Assembly: GCA_964384375.1 (NCBI GenBank)
Contig: CAYLLN010000003.1
Span: 62,001-126,000, forward strand
Reading direction: 5' to 3'
Origin: CAYLLN01 sp964384375
GTDB lineage: Bacteria; Planctomycetota; Planctomycetia; Pirellulales; Pirellulaceae
DNA length: 64,000 nucleotides
Shown: positions 1-9,378 of the stretch, one piece after another
Layout of the letters: the number at the start of each line of letters is the position of its first letter
Numbering within the stretch: position 1 is the stretch's first letter
Translations under genes and position numbers: made by a program
Notes under the pieces: generated by a model
What the model was told of the DNA's origin: nothing
Databases searched by the model: none
What the model saw: the letters and a program-made list of their open reading frames with translations, nothing else

Positions 1-2
1 GG

Positions 3-1547
3 GACAAGCTGCGCCGCGATATTGAAACGTGGTCGGCCCTCGTGAACCTTCGGTTCAATCAGGACACGACCAACGAGCAATACAAGCGCGACCGCGAATT
101 CTGCGACGAAATCACGCCCAAGCTCACCGACCTCGAAGTGCGGATCAAGCGGCTCTTGCTGAAACATCCGCGGCGGGCCGACGTCGAGCGAAAGTTCGGC
201 CCGCAGGCGTTCGCCCTGTGGGAAGCCGATGTGCTCGCGTTCGATCCGGCGATCATCGACGATCTCGTCCGCGAGGCGAACCTTCAAGCCGAGTACAACG
301 AGCTGACCGCCGGGGCGAAGCTGCAATTCCGCGGACAGACGTACAACCTCTCGGGCATCGTCAAGTACCGCGAGGATGCCGACCGCCAAACGCGGCACGA
401 CTCGGAAGCCGTTCGCTGGCAGTGGTATGCCGACCATCGCCCGCAGCTCGACCGCATTTACGGCGATCTCGTTCATTTGCGGCACGAGATGGCCAAGAAG
501 CTTGGCTTTGCCGACTACATCGGTCTGGGCTACAAGCGGATGAAGCGGGTCGATTACAGTCAGGCAGACGTCGAACAGTTCCGGGCCGAGGTCCGCGAGC
601 ATCTGGTGCCGCTGGCCGTCGAGCTACGCAAGCAGCAAGCGGCGAAGCTCGGCGTCGAGAAGCTGATGTTCTGGGACGACGCAGTGCACGACCCAGCCGG
701 CAACCCCGCGCCGCACGGCGAGCACGACTGGATGGTCGAGCGGGCGACGCGGATGTTCGACACGATGGGCCCGGATCTCGGGGGCTTCTTCCGCTTGATG
801 GTGGCGGGGAAGCTGACCGACCTGAAGAATCGTGAAGGGAAGGCCGGCGGCGGTTTTTGCACCAGCTTTCCGAGCTACGGCCTGCCGTTCATCTTCGCCA
901 ACTTCAACGGCACAAAACACGACGTGGAGGTCTTCACGCACGAAATGGGGCACGCTTACCAGGGGTATCAAAGCCGCAATCAGCCGCTCGTCGATTACCT
1001 CTGGCCGACGTACGAATCGTGCGAGATTCACTCGATGGGCCTCGAGTTCCTGACCTGGCCGCACATGGACCAGTTCTTCGAGCAGGATGCCGAGCGGTTC
1101 CGCCGCGTGCATCTGACGCAAGGGCTGCTCTTCATTCCCTATGGCGTCGCCGTCGATCACTTCCAGCATCTGGTTTATGCCAAGCCCGACGCGACCGCCG
1201 CCGAACGGCACGCGATGTGGCAAGAGATGGAGCGGATGTACCTTCCCTGGCGCGACTACGGTGACCTGCCGCATGTCGCCAGCGGCGGCTTCTGGCAGTT
1301 CCAGCGGCACATTTATCTGAGCCCGTTCTATTACATCGATTACACGCTGGCGCAGACGTGCGCCTTGCAGCTTTGGGTCCGCTCGCAAAAAGACCCAGCA
1401 GGAACGCTCTCGGCCTATAACGCCCTCTGTGCCCGCGGCGGCGAAGCTCCCTTTCAGGAACTGGCCCGCTCGGCCGGTCTCGTCAGTCCGTTCCAGAAGG
1501 GGTGCCTCAAGAGCGTTGTAGAGCAAGCGAAGGTGGCGCTGGCGTGA
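3..1547 (+). CDS. M3-family oligoendopeptidase (PepF-like), 5' truncated by window edge
   Basis: The reading frame is open from the first bases of the window, so the true start lies upstream; the GTG at 42 is an internal codon. The zinc-binding HEMGH motif lies at about 939-953 and is followed by the usual Tyr-rich segment (GHAYQGYQS), which identifies a thermolysin-like M3 metallopeptidase. The two His and the downstream Glu region (YESCEIHSMGLEF) would bind zinc. Family members are cytoplasmic and cut short peptides, usually after other proteases have acted. About 514 residues are visible, while the family is usually about 560-600, so only a short N-terminal part is missing. The C-terminus (QELARSAGLVSPF) also fits M3B proteins. 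No signal peptide can be judged because the start is absent. Confidence 0.9.
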   Translation, partial: DKLRRDIETWSALVNLRFNQDTTNEQYKRDREFCDEITPKLTDLEVRIKRLLLKHPRRADVERKFGPQAFALWEADVLAFDPAIIDDLVREANLQAEYNELTAGAKLQFRGQTYNLSGIVKYREDADRQTRHDSEAVRWQWYADHRPQLDRIYGDLVHLRHEMAKKLGFADYIGLGYKRMKRVDYSQADVEQFRAEVREHLVPLAVELRKQQAAKLGVEKLMFWDDAVHDPAGNPAPHGEHDWMVERATRMFDTMGPDLGGFFRLMVAGKLTDLKNREGKAGGGFCTSFPSYGLPFIFANFNGTKHDVEVFTHEMGHAYQGYQSRNQPLVDYLWPTYESCEIHSMGLEFLTWPHMDQFFEQDAERFRRVHLTQGLLFIPYGVAVDHFQHLVYAKPDATAAERHAMWQEMERMYLPWRDYGDLPHVASGGFWQFQRHIYLSPFYYIDYTLAQTCALQLWVRSQKDPAGTLSAYNALCARGGEAPFQELARSAGLVSPFQKGCLKSVVEQAKVALA

Positions 1548-1805
1548 TCCACAACGACCCCATCCAATTGGTGGCTCGCGTCGCTCCGTTAGGAAATTTC
1601 CTGGAAATCTAGTTTTGCCAGTTGTTTCTTTCTTGACTTTCGAACTTGCTCGACAGATAACATGATTCGCCAGTTCAGCAGTTGATATTTCTGTTAACGA
1701 GTTGAAACCGCCGACACTTCGTCATTATCGGCGTGTTGAATTCCGCTGGAGAAATATCGTCATTTTTCGGCCCTATTGGCCCTGTATCCTTTTGGAGTCC
1801 CGGCA

Positions 1806-2843
1806 GTGAAGACGCGACAAACCAATTCGAGGCGTGGTTTCACACTAGTGGAGCTACTCGTAGTTATCGCCATTATTGGCGTGCTGGTAGCTCTGCTCTT
1901 GCCCGCGGTTCAGGCCGCTCGCGAGGCGGCCCGGCGCAGCAGCTGCTCAAACAATCTGAAGCAGTATGGGTTGGCATTGCACAACTATGCTGACACCTAC
2001 AACGGAACCCTGCCTGGAGGCCACACCGCACCCTGGCAGTGGGAAGACACCGGTCTTTACGCCCACAGCTGGCAAGTACGCATTCTTCCCTTTACTGAAC
2101 AGAATGCACTGTATTCTCAGCTGTACACTGGAGGTACCATACCGGGGACGAGCCCTCCTCAGCAAGTCGGTCCGGGCAACAACAACATTGGCTCGCAGCA
2201 ACTTAACGGGAAGTTCGTCCGTGAACTCTCCGTTCCTTATGCTCGCTGCCCGTCCGATCCAGGTGATCCATTCTGGACCGGTTGGTTTCAATCCAGCTAC
2301 AGCGGGAGCCTCGGTTCGCAGGCCACAGGGTCCAACGGCGGCAATTGCAACGAATGGCAGGTGTTTGCCCAAAAGCCGCAAGATCATGGCAACGCTTTTG
2401 GTGGCCCCGGCGAACTTTCCGGCGTCTTCTCGCGCCAGCTCAACGGCATCCGCCTCGCGCAGGTGAAGGACGGTTTGTCCAACACGATCTTCGTCGGTGA
2501 AATCCTGGCGGACTGCCACGACCACAACGGCGGCTTTTGGTACTTCAACGGCATGGCGAATGCCCATGCTTCTACCGTCGTGCCGATTAACACCATGGCA
2601 ACGTGCTACAACAGCCAGGCCGAAGCAATTCGCGCTGGAGCTATTCCCGCTACGGGACCAACGTCGGCGTGCTGGACGAAGGACAAATGGAATTACTCGT
2701 GGGGCTTCCGTTCTCAGCATCCCGGCGGAGCGCAATTTGTGTTTGGTGATGGGAGCGTCAAATTCCTGCCCCAGACCATCAACCATCAGAACTATCAGCT
2801 CCTGGGTGGACGAGCGGACGGCCAACCAGCCCAGCTCCCGTAG
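1806..2843 (+). CDS. DUF1559 domain protein with type IV pilin-like N-terminus
   Basis: The start is taken as GTG 1806 because GGAG at 1794-1797 sits eight bases before it; an upstream TTG at 1776 lacks such a site. The protein has 345 residues. Its N-terminus is a class III signal: RRG, then FTLVELLVVIAIIG, with predicted prepilin peptidase cleavage after Gly11 and Glu at position 5 of the mature protein. A motif NNLKQYGLALHNY follows the hydrophobic helix and the C-terminus carries the GDGSVKFL box of DUF1559 ('H-X9-DG') proteins. These occur in large numbers in Planctomycetota and are thought to be pseudopilin-like exported proteins of unknown function. A strong hairpin follows the gene. 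The next gene, a small lipoprotein, is a frequent partner of DUF1559 genes in planctomycetes. Confidence 0.92.
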   Translation: MKTRQTNSRRGFTLVELLVVIAIIGVLVALLLPAVQAAREAARRSSCSNNLKQYGLALHNYADTYNGTLPGGHTAPWQWEDTGLYAHSWQVRILPFTEQNALYSQLYTGGTIPGTSPPQQVGPGNNNIGSQQLNGKFVRELSVPYARCPSDPGDPFWTGWFQSSYSGSLGSQATGSNGGNCNEWQVFAQKPQDHGNAFGGPGELSGVFSRQLNGIRLAQVKDGLSNTIFVGEILADCHDHNGGFWYFNGMANAHASTVVPINTMATCYNSQAEAIRAGAIPATGPTSACWTKDKWNYSWGFRSQHPGGAQFVFGDGSVKFLPQTINHQNYQLLGGRADGQPAQLP

Positions 2844-2872
2844 TCGCAAATTGCTCGAAATCGAAACAGCTT

Positions 2873-2904
2873 GAGCAGGGCCATGCATTCGCATGGCCCT
2901 GCTC
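2873..2904 (+). terminator. Perfect 14-bp stem-loop after the DUF1559 gene
   Basis: The arms at 2873-2886 and 2891-2904 are exact reverse complements around a four-base loop (ATTC). The hairpin lies 29 bases after the DUF1559 stop codon. It lacks a clear T-run, so either factor-assisted termination or mRNA 3'-end protection is possible. Part of the arm (CCCTGCTCGTT) is repeated just downstream. Confidence 0.6.
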
Positions 2905-2989
2905 GTTAGCAGACCCTGCTCGTTGGCAGACTGTTTAGCAGCTACTATTCCACGGTGATTTCTCGATTCCATTCCACGAAGGAGGCTTT

Positions 2990-3457
2990 GTGATTTCCTC
3001 TGCTTTTCGCTCGGCGATATGTCTGTCATCTGCGCTCCTGTTGTTGGCAGGGTGCGGGGACTCCTTGAACCTCAAACCCGTTACCGGCACAGTTACGTAT
3101 AACGGAAAGCCGGTTGATGGCGCCTCAGTCGCGTTTATCTCCATGGATAAGCCCGTGGCGATTGGAACGACGGATGCCTCAGGGAAATTTACCCTTTCAA
3201 CCAACGGCAAAGCGGGGGCTCCGATGGGGTCCCATAAGGTGACAGTCGCGAAATCCACAACCACGGCGGGCGCGGGGGAAGGGGCCAAGGCCGAGGATAT
3301 GATGAAGATGATGCAGAACAGGAACAAATCGGCTGGGGGCGTACTTTCCAAAGCGGAGCTTCCGCTGAAGTATGCGACCCCGCAAGGCACCGAACTGTCC
3401 GCGGAGGTCACGGCGGACGCATCCAAGAACAACTTTGAATTCGCATTGAAAGATTGA
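2990..3457 (+). CDS. Small lipoprotein with carboxypeptidase-regulatory (transthyretin-like) fold
   Basis: The start is GTG 2990 with AAGGAGG at 2979-2985, a near-perfect ribosome binding site. The 155-residue product begins with a lipoprotein signal (SALLLLAGC, lipid-modified Cys22). The sequence VTGTVTYNGKPVDGASV and the later TTDASGKFTL are typical of carboxypeptidase regulatory-like / transthyretin-like beta-sandwich domains. Similar small lipoproteins often follow DUF1559 genes in planctomycetes; their role is unknown. The stop codon overlaps the next start (TGATG), so it is probably the first gene of a five-gene operon running to 9372. Confidence 0.85.
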   Translation: MISSAFRSAICLSSALLLLAGCGDSLNLKPVTGTVTYNGKPVDGASVAFISMDKPVAIGTTDASGKFTLSTNGKAGAPMGSHKVTVAKSTTTAGAGEGAKAEDMMKMMQNRNKSAGGVLSKAELPLKYATPQGTELSAEVTADASKNNFEFALKD

Positions 3458-4809
3458 TGGTGGCAGGGCGTACTCGACTGACGATCGCCACGGGAACCAA
3501 AACCCGTTTGTGGCTGCTCTTGACGGTCCTCCTGGGACTGGTGGCGATCTTCGCGTTGTCGTTTGGCCGCCTGTCGCTGTGGTATCAACTCAACTCCGCG
3601 GAGCGGCAAATCCGCTCGCGGCAGTTCGAGCCGGCTCTGGCCTCTCTCGCGCGGGTTCAAGCGACCGGCACTTCCAGCGCGCACTGGCACTTTCTTCAGG
3701 CCAAAACGCTGCGTCGCTTGGGTCGGTTGTCCGAGGCCAGCACGCATCTCCAGCGAGCCGACGAGTTCGGCCACGATCCCTCCGAAATCGCCGCCGAGCA
3801 GCTTCTGGCGCAGGCACAAGGAGGGCAAATCAAGCAGGTTCGTCCAAAGCTCGTGGCGCTCTTGCAGACGGGAGTCACCGACCAAGCAGCTGAAGAAATC
3901 TACGAGGCGATGACGAAGGGGTTCATGACCGCTTTCGACGTGCCCGAAGCGACTCGCTGTTTAAATTTCTGGACCGAGTTTCAGCCGGACAATCCGTACC
4001 CGCACCTGTTTACGGCCGATCTGTGCGAGCGACTGGAGAATACCGCCGGCGCGGCGGAAGCCTACGAGCGGGCCGTCGCGGCGGATCCGGCCTCGCGCCA
4101 CGCCCGCCTGCGGCTGGCCAAGACCCGCCTGGCCCAATTGCAGCTCGATGAAGCGAAGTGGCACTACGAGCTTTGTCTCCAGCATTACCCCGATTCGCCC
4201 GAGGCACTCGTCGGACTGGCCGACATCCTCCGCCGGCAAGGACTGACCGAGCAGGCGAAATCGCTGCTATGCGATGCACTGATTTACGAGCTCTCGCACG
4301 ACCTGGCCGCCGAAACATTGACGACGCTTGGGCAGTTAGCGCTAGAGGAACGCCAGTATCCGGCGGCTGCGGCCATGCTTGCGAAATCGGTCGAGTTAGC
4401 GCCGTTTTCACCTTCCAATCGAATGGTCTATGCAGGTGCGTTGGCGGCGGTCGGAGATGCCGATGCCGCGGCGCAGCAGCGGCAGTACGGAACGCGGCTG
4501 CGGAAGCAAAACGACCTGCACAAAGAACTCGTGAGGCAGTTGACTTCGGATCCGAACAACGCCGATTTGCGCACACGGATTGGGCTGAACTTGCTGGAAC
4601 AGGGTCTTGGTCCTGCCGGCGCCGACTGGCTGCAGACGGCCTTGCGGGTCGATCCGCAGTTTGCCGAAGCGCATCGCGGTTTGGCCCGCTACTATCGCAC
4701 GGTTGGCGACGAACAGCAGGCCCGACGGCACGAAAATCTCGCCGGGCGGACGACCGCCGAGAAGACGCCAGACGAGCCCCCTTCCGGAGAGAAAAACGAT
4801 GTCGGGTAG
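3457..4809 (+). CDS. Membrane-anchored TPR protein (first of operon pair)
   Basis: ATG 3457 shares a base with the previous stop (TGATG), indicating translational coupling; a TTG three bases earlier is a less likely start. The 450-residue protein has one N-terminal membrane segment (LWLLLTVLLGLVAIFALSF), followed by a periplasmic array of TPR helices, for example LRRLGRLSEASTHLQRA and LEERQYPAAAAMLAKSVELAP. TPR arrays act as protein-binding scaffolds. The gene is sandwiched with CRTAC1/ASPIC genes, an arrangement common in planctomycetes and acidobacteria, so the two probably act together outside the cytoplasm. No enzymatic motif is visible. Confidence 0.85.
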   Translation: MVAGRTRLTIATGTKTRLWLLLTVLLGLVAIFALSFGRLSLWYQLNSAERQIRSRQFEPALASLARVQATGTSSAHWHFLQAKTLRRLGRLSEASTHLQRADEFGHDPSEIAAEQLLAQAQGGQIKQVRPKLVALLQTGVTDQAAEEIYEAMTKGFMTAFDVPEATRCLNFWTEFQPDNPYPHLFTADLCERLENTAGAAEAYERAVAADPASRHARLRLAKTRLAQLQLDEAKWHYELCLQHYPDSPEALVGLADILRRQGLTEQAKSLLCDALIYELSHDLAAETLTTLGQLALEERQYPAAAAMLAKSVELAPFSPSNRMVYAGALAAVGDADAAAQQRQYGTRLRKQNDLHKELVRQLTSDPNNADLRTRIGLNLLEQGLGPAGADWLQTALRVDPQFAEAHRGLARYYRTVGDEQQARRHENLAGRTTAEKTPDEPPSGEKNDVG

Positions 4810-6604
4810 CTCTCTCCTCCGTGGCGCTGATTGGTCGCGCGGCACGCTCCGGGGACGGTTTGACCGCGGTGGAATCTGGAGCGTAGGCCTGCTCGCTGCG
4901 TTGGGCTCCTTGAGCGGCTGCCTTCCGCCGCGCACTCCGACAGCGGTTGCCCCCGTGCCCGCCACCCGTCCAACCGCCATCGCCGCCCAGCCGTGCGCCT
5001 TTGAGGATCGAGCGCAGCAGCTCGGAATCAATTTCACCTACCGTAACGGCCGCGAAGCCGACCACAGCACCATTCTCGAATCGCTGGGAGGAGGCGTGGG
5101 GTGGCTCGATTTCGATCGCGATGGCTGGCTCGATCTCGTTCTGCCTGGCGGTGGAGCCTTTGCGACGGATCCGGGCGTGGTGGGATTGCCTTCGGCCCTG
5201 TATCGCAACATCGCGGGCCGCTCGTTCGGGGCGGTAACAGCGCCCGCCTGCCTAGCCTCTGCGGTACTGTACACCCATGGAGTCGCGATTGCCGATTACG
5301 ACCACGACGGATTTCAGGACATCGTTTTTACTGGGTACGGACCGGTTCAGTTCTGGAAAAACCTCGGTGACGGCACGTTTGCCGAAGGAGGACGCGCCGC
5401 GGGACTTGACGACGAGCACTGGTCGTCGAGTGCCGGCTGGGCCGACCTGAACGGGGACCACCATCTGGACTTGTACGTTGCCCACTATGTGAACTGGTCG
5501 TTCCAGAATCATCCAGATTGTCCCAGTTCTCAGCCGGGGACGCGCGAGATTTGTCCGCCGCGCTCGTTTGAGCCGCTTCCCGATGTTGTCTATTTCAGCT
5601 CGGGGGACGGTACGTTTCGCAACGCGACCGTCGCGGCTGGTCTCCGACGGGACGGCAAGGGGCTGGGCGTGCTGTTGTGCGACGTGGAGCCGGACGGGGA
5701 TGTGGACATTTATGTGGCCAACGATACGACCGACAATTTCCTCTATCTCAACTCGGGTTCGGGAACCTTCGAAGAGACGGGACTGAGCCGCGGCGTCGCG
5801 CTGGACGATCTCGGCGCTCCCAACGGAAGCATGGGAGTAAACCTATGCGATTTCAATCGCGATGGTCGCCCCGACATTTGGGTCACGAACTACGAACGGG
5901 AGTCGAACGCGCTGTACCGGAACGAAGGGAACGGATACTTTTTGCACGTGAGTCAACGTTTGGGAATCACGGACCTGGGCGACCTCTTTGTGGGATTCGG
6001 AACCGCCTGCGAAGATTTCGATGGTGACGGCGATCAGGACTTGATGATCGCCAACGGGCACGTCATCAAATACCCTCATCCCGCGACCCGCAAGCAATTG
6101 CCGCTGCTCATCGAAGATACGGGCGAGCGCTTCGTCCGAATGCCCGCGCCGCCGGAAAACTACTTTGCCCGGGCACACGAAGGGCGCGGGCTGGCGACGG
6201 CCGATTTCGATCGGGATGGCGACGTCGATGCCGCCATTTCCAACCTCAACGAGCCGGCGGCGCTGCTCGAGAATCAGTTTCCGATACCGGCGAGATGGGT
6301 GGCTCTGACCCTGGTGGGGACGCAGTCGAATCGCGATGCCGTCGGTGCCCGCGTCGATTTCCAGTCAGCAGGAGGAGTGCTTCATCACCAGGTGGTAGGA
6401 GGTGGAAGCTACCTGTCGCACTCTTCCCGGACGATCCACTTCGCCTGGCCCGCCGAGGAGCAGGCCCCGGCCATCGTCATCCACTGGCCGTCGGGGCTCC
6501 GCCAAACGCTCGCTTGGGCCGACAAGTCGGGTAGCTACTTGTGCATGGAACCATCGAGCGCGGATGACGCCCCGAGGCTGCATCGCTGGGAGGCGGGGGA
6601 ATGA
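4799..6604 (+). CDS. CRTAC1-family lipoprotein: FG-GAP beta-propeller plus ASPIC/UnbV domain
   Basis: ATG 4799 lies inside the end of the preceding TPR gene, with GGAGAG just before it. A long upstream extension of the frame is shadow coding. The 601-residue product has a lipoprotein-type N-terminus (LGSLSGC, Cys41). Several FG-GAP/VCBS repeats follow, with calcium-binding type motifs such as DFDRDGWLDL, DYDHDGFQD, DFNRDGRPDIW and DFDGDGDQDL. The C-terminal region (GARVDFQSAGG ... HHQVVGGGSYLSHSS ... IHWPSGLRQTL) is the ASPIC/UnbV domain. The family is extracellular and its function in bacteria is not established. The stop overlaps the next start (ATGA). Confidence 0.9.
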   Translation: MSGSSLLRGADWSRGTLRGRFDRGGIWSVGLLAALGSLSGCLPPRTPTAVAPVPATRPTAIAAQPCAFEDRAQQLGINFTYRNGREADHSTILESLGGGVGWLDFDRDGWLDLVLPGGGAFATDPGVVGLPSALYRNIAGRSFGAVTAPACLASAVLYTHGVAIADYDHDGFQDIVFTGYGPVQFWKNLGDGTFAEGGRAAGLDDEHWSSSAGWADLNGDHHLDLYVAHYVNWSFQNHPDCPSSQPGTREICPPRSFEPLPDVVYFSSGDGTFRNATVAAGLRRDGKGLGVLLCDVEPDGDVDIYVANDTTDNFLYLNSGSGTFEETGLSRGVALDDLGAPNGSMGVNLCDFNRDGRPDIWVTNYERESNALYRNEGNGYFLHVSQRLGITDLGDLFVGFGTACEDFDGDGDQDLMIANGHVIKYPHPATRKQLPLLIEDTGERFVRMPAPPENYFARAHEGRGLATADFDRDGDVDAAISNLNEPAALLENQFPIPARWVALTLVGTQSNRDAVGARVDFQSAGGVLHHQVVGGGSYLSHSSRTIHFAWPAEEQAPAIVIHWPSGLRQTLAWADKSGSYLCMEPSSADDAPRLHRWEAGE

Positions 6605-7818
6605 GCACCGCGCCCCGAAAAGTCCTGTGGCGCGCGGTCAGGGTCGGCGCAGCGCTCGTAGTGCTGTTAGCGCTGGCTGGCGGCGCCTGGGCGTGGTGGA
6701 ACGCGCCCCCTTCGTCCGCGACCCTGATCGCCGACGGGCTGGCAGCCGCGTCCCGCGGCGATCTCCCTGCCGCCCGGAACTGCCTGGCCCACTTGCGGCA
6801 GCGTCCCGGCAGCGAATCGTCGGTCACCCTGCTGCGCGGCGTTTTGCTCGTAAAAAATGGCTACGCCTATCCGGCACTGATCGAGCTTGCGAAGGTTCAA
6901 GAAGTGCCCGAATGCCGGGAAGCGGCACTCGCCGCCCGCGGCGAGGCGTGGTATCGGCTGGGCCGCCAGGTCGAGGCTCAAGCCGAATTACAACGAGCGC
7001 TCGAGCTCAACGCGAATGCCGTCGATGTGCATCGCTGGCTGGCGGCTTCGTACTACGACTTGGGGGCCATTCACAATGCCATGGAACATCTCAAGCGCGT
7101 GGCGGCACTCGACGAGCAAGACTATCGGTCGCTCCGGCTGATGGGCCTGATTCACAAGGATTACGAGCGCTACGACGAAGCGGTCGGCTTCTACCAGGAG
7201 GCATTGCAGCGCGGGGCCAGTGCAGCGGACGCCGCGCCGATGCGCGAGGAATTGGCCGAATGCCAGCTCAAGCTGCGTGAGTTTCAGGAGGCCCTCGAAT
7301 CGCTGACCCCATGCGCGCCGTCCCCGCGGGTTCTCGCACTCCGCGCCGAAGCTCACTGGGGGGGCGGCCAGCCTGCCGAGGCGAGCCGGCTCTTGGAGCA
7401 AGCCCTAGCCGCGGATCCGGCGCATCTGGAATCCCTGCTCTTGCGGGGCACGATCCTGCTGGAAGAGAGTCAATCGGCCGAGGCCATAAACACGCTCGAA
7501 GCGGCTGTAGCGGCTGCACCTCGCGATCACCGGGGGCGTATGAAACTGGCCCAGGCCCTGGCCCTGGCTGGCCGCCACGAACAAGCCGCGGCGGAACAAA
7601 AGCAAGCCGATCACCTGCGTGAAGTTCGCCGCGTGTTCGCCGAACTGCACGAGGCTGCATGGGACAATCCGGAGGATGCGCAGGTTCGTCTCCGGCTGGC
7701 TCAATTGGCCGGCGAACTGGGCCGCCCGGACCTCGAACAGGTCTGGCTCAAGGCGGCTGCGGCCCTCCAACCAGCAGCCCTGCAACCCGCGGCGACGGTC
7801 GAACGGGGAGGAGACTAG
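6601..7818 (+). CDS. Membrane-anchored TPR protein (second of operon pair)
   Basis: ATG 6601 overlaps the stop of the CRTAC1 gene (ATGA). The 405-residue protein has one N-terminal transmembrane segment (residues about 14-33, ending GGAWAWW) and then successive TPR units across the periplasmic part, e.g. LGRQVEAQAELQRALELN and LLEESQSAEAINTLEAAV. It parallels the TPR gene at 3457 in size and design, so the operon alternates TPR scaffold and beta-propeller. No catalytic motif is seen. The function is inferred only from its partners. Confidence 0.85.
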   Translation: MSTAPRKVLWRAVRVGAALVVLLALAGGAWAWWNAPPSSATLIADGLAAASRGDLPAARNCLAHLRQRPGSESSVTLLRGVLLVKNGYAYPALIELAKVQEVPECREAALAARGEAWYRLGRQVEAQAELQRALELNANAVDVHRWLAASYYDLGAIHNAMEHLKRVAALDEQDYRSLRLMGLIHKDYERYDEAVGFYQEALQRGASAADAAPMREELAECQLKLREFQEALESLTPCAPSPRVLALRAEAHWGGGQPAEASRLLEQALAADPAHLESLLLRGTILLEESQSAEAINTLEAAVAAAPRDHRGRMKLAQALALAGRHEQAAAEQKQADHLREVRRVFAELHEAAWDNPEDAQVRLRLAQLAGELGRPDLEQVWLKAAAALQPAALQPAATVERGGD

Positions 7819-7821
7819 GCC

Positions 7822-9372
7822 ATGCGGCATGCGCGGTGGTTTGTCCTGATGGTAGTCCTTCCGCTCGTCGGCTGCGGCGAAAGTACCCCCGTCCGGCCGC
7901 TCCCCTCTGCGACCCCAGTCGTAACCTTGCCGGCCGACGCGCGGGTCCAGGTCGAACAGTTTTGCGGAAATTGCCATCCCACTCCAAAGCCAGCCAGCTT
8001 TCCGCGAGATCAATGGCCCCATGAAGTCGAACGTGGATTCGAGTTTTACTTGCTGTCGGGACGGACCGACCTCACTCCTCCTCCGCGCGCGGCGGTCATC
8101 GCTTACTTTCAGAGTACGGCGCCGGAGCGGCTGGAAATCGTTCCAGCCGCCACGCCCGAGCAGCCAGCACGGTTTCACAAGCAGGAAGTTCTCTGGCCGG
8201 AACCTGCACGCCCGAACGCCGGCCGTCCCGAAGTAGCTATCGCTCACATCCAGATTCTGCCGCCACGAGCCGGACAGATGGGACGCGATTTTCTCCTGTG
8301 CGATATGAAAGGGGGCGAAGTATCGCAAGCGACCCTCACGGGCCGCACGCTCCGCATCCGTCAGCTCACGAAACTGCACAACCCGGCCCACGTTTGCCCC
8401 ACCGATCTCGATGCCGATGGAATGACGGATTATCTAGTGTGCGACCTGGGGAGCTTCCTTCCCGAGGATCACGCACGGGGCCGCGTGATCTGGCTCCGGC
8501 CCCCGTCCGGCGATCTCGAATCCCCGTGGGAAACGGTCACCCTGCTTGAAAACGTCGGCCGCGTCGCCGATGCCCAGCCCGCCGACTTCGATGGCGACGG
8601 TGATCTCGACGTCATTGTGGCGGCATTCGGCTGGTACTCGAGCGGCAGCGTGACTTTGCTGCGACGCACAGGAATTCGCGAGGGGAAACCACTGTTCGAG
8701 ACGGAAACGCTGGACAAGCGCAACGGCGCGATTCACGTTCCCACCACCGATCTCAACGGCGATGGCCGCCAAGATTTTGTGGCGTTATTGGCCCAGGAGC
8801 ATGAAGCGGTCGAGGCGTTTTTGTCTCGCAGCGACGGCAAGTTCGACAAGCAAGTACTGTATCGCGCGCCGGACCCTTCCTACGGATCCAGTGGGATCGA
8901 GCTGGTCGATTTAGACGGCGACGGCGATCAGGATGTATTGTACACAAATGGCGATACGTTCGACAGTTTCTACGTGAAGCCGTACCACAGCATTCGCTGG
9001 ATCGAGAATTGCAGCGATGGTTCCTGGAAGGATCACCTGCTCGCTCCCTTGCCCGGCGTTCACCGGGCGGTTGCCGGCGACTTGGATGGTGACGGCGACC
9101 TCGATATCGCGGCTTGCTGCATGATCGCGTCCTCCTCCCGCCAGCGCCAGCCCGACATCGAGCGCTGGTCGTCGATCGTCTGGCTAGAGCAGCGTGACGG
9201 GGATTTCGAGCTGCACGAGATTGAAGCAGATCATCCCGATCACGCGTGCCTGTCGCTCTCCGACTTGAATGGCGACGGCGCGCTGGACCTGATTGTGGGC
9301 AATTTCGGGCAGCCAGTATCTGCGAGCACCCCGCCCGTGACGATTTGGTTCAATCGGGGCAACGCGAATTGA
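7822..9372 (+). CDS. Lipoprotein with one c-type haem motif and FG-GAP repeats
   Basis: The gene starts four bases after the preceding TPR gene. The 516-residue protein has a lipobox (PLVGC, Cys18) and then one CxxCH haem-binding motif (CGNCH, residues 48-52), followed by HPTPKPASFPRDQWPHEV, which resembles the N-terminal cytochrome-like region of planctomycete FG-GAP proteins. The rest is a set of FG-GAP/VCBS repeats, for example DLDADGMTDYLVCD, DFDGDGDLDVIVAAFG, DLDGDGDQDVLYTNGD and DLNGDGALDLIVGNFG. A covalently bound haem on a propeller lipoprotein suggests redox work at the membrane surface, which is inference. It converges with the minus-strand genes ending at 9379. Confidence 0.85.
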   Translation: MRHARWFVLMVVLPLVGCGESTPVRPLPSATPVVTLPADARVQVEQFCGNCHPTPKPASFPRDQWPHEVERGFEFYLLSGRTDLTPPPRAAVIAYFQSTAPERLEIVPAATPEQPARFHKQEVLWPEPARPNAGRPEVAIAHIQILPPRAGQMGRDFLLCDMKGGEVSQATLTGRTLRIRQLTKLHNPAHVCPTDLDADGMTDYLVCDLGSFLPEDHARGRVIWLRPPSGDLESPWETVTLLENVGRVADAQPADFDGDGDLDVIVAAFGWYSSGSVTLLRRTGIREGKPLFETETLDKRNGAIHVPTTDLNGDGRQDFVALLAQEHEAVEAFLSRSDGKFDKQVLYRAPDPSYGSSGIELVDLDGDGDQDVLYTNGDTFDSFYVKPYHSIRWIENCSDGSWKDHLLAPLPGVHRAVAGDLDGDGDLDIAACCMIASSSRQRQPDIERWSSIVWLEQRDGDFELHEIEADHPDHACLSLSDLNGDGALDLIVGNFGQPVSASTPPVTIWFNRGNAN

Positions 9373-9378
9373 ATTCCG

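Noticed and set aside
4607..4798. N-terminal extension of the CRTAC1 gene
   Set aside because: The extra residues overlap the upstream TPR gene and lack a signal; the lipoprotein signal begins only at ATG 4799.
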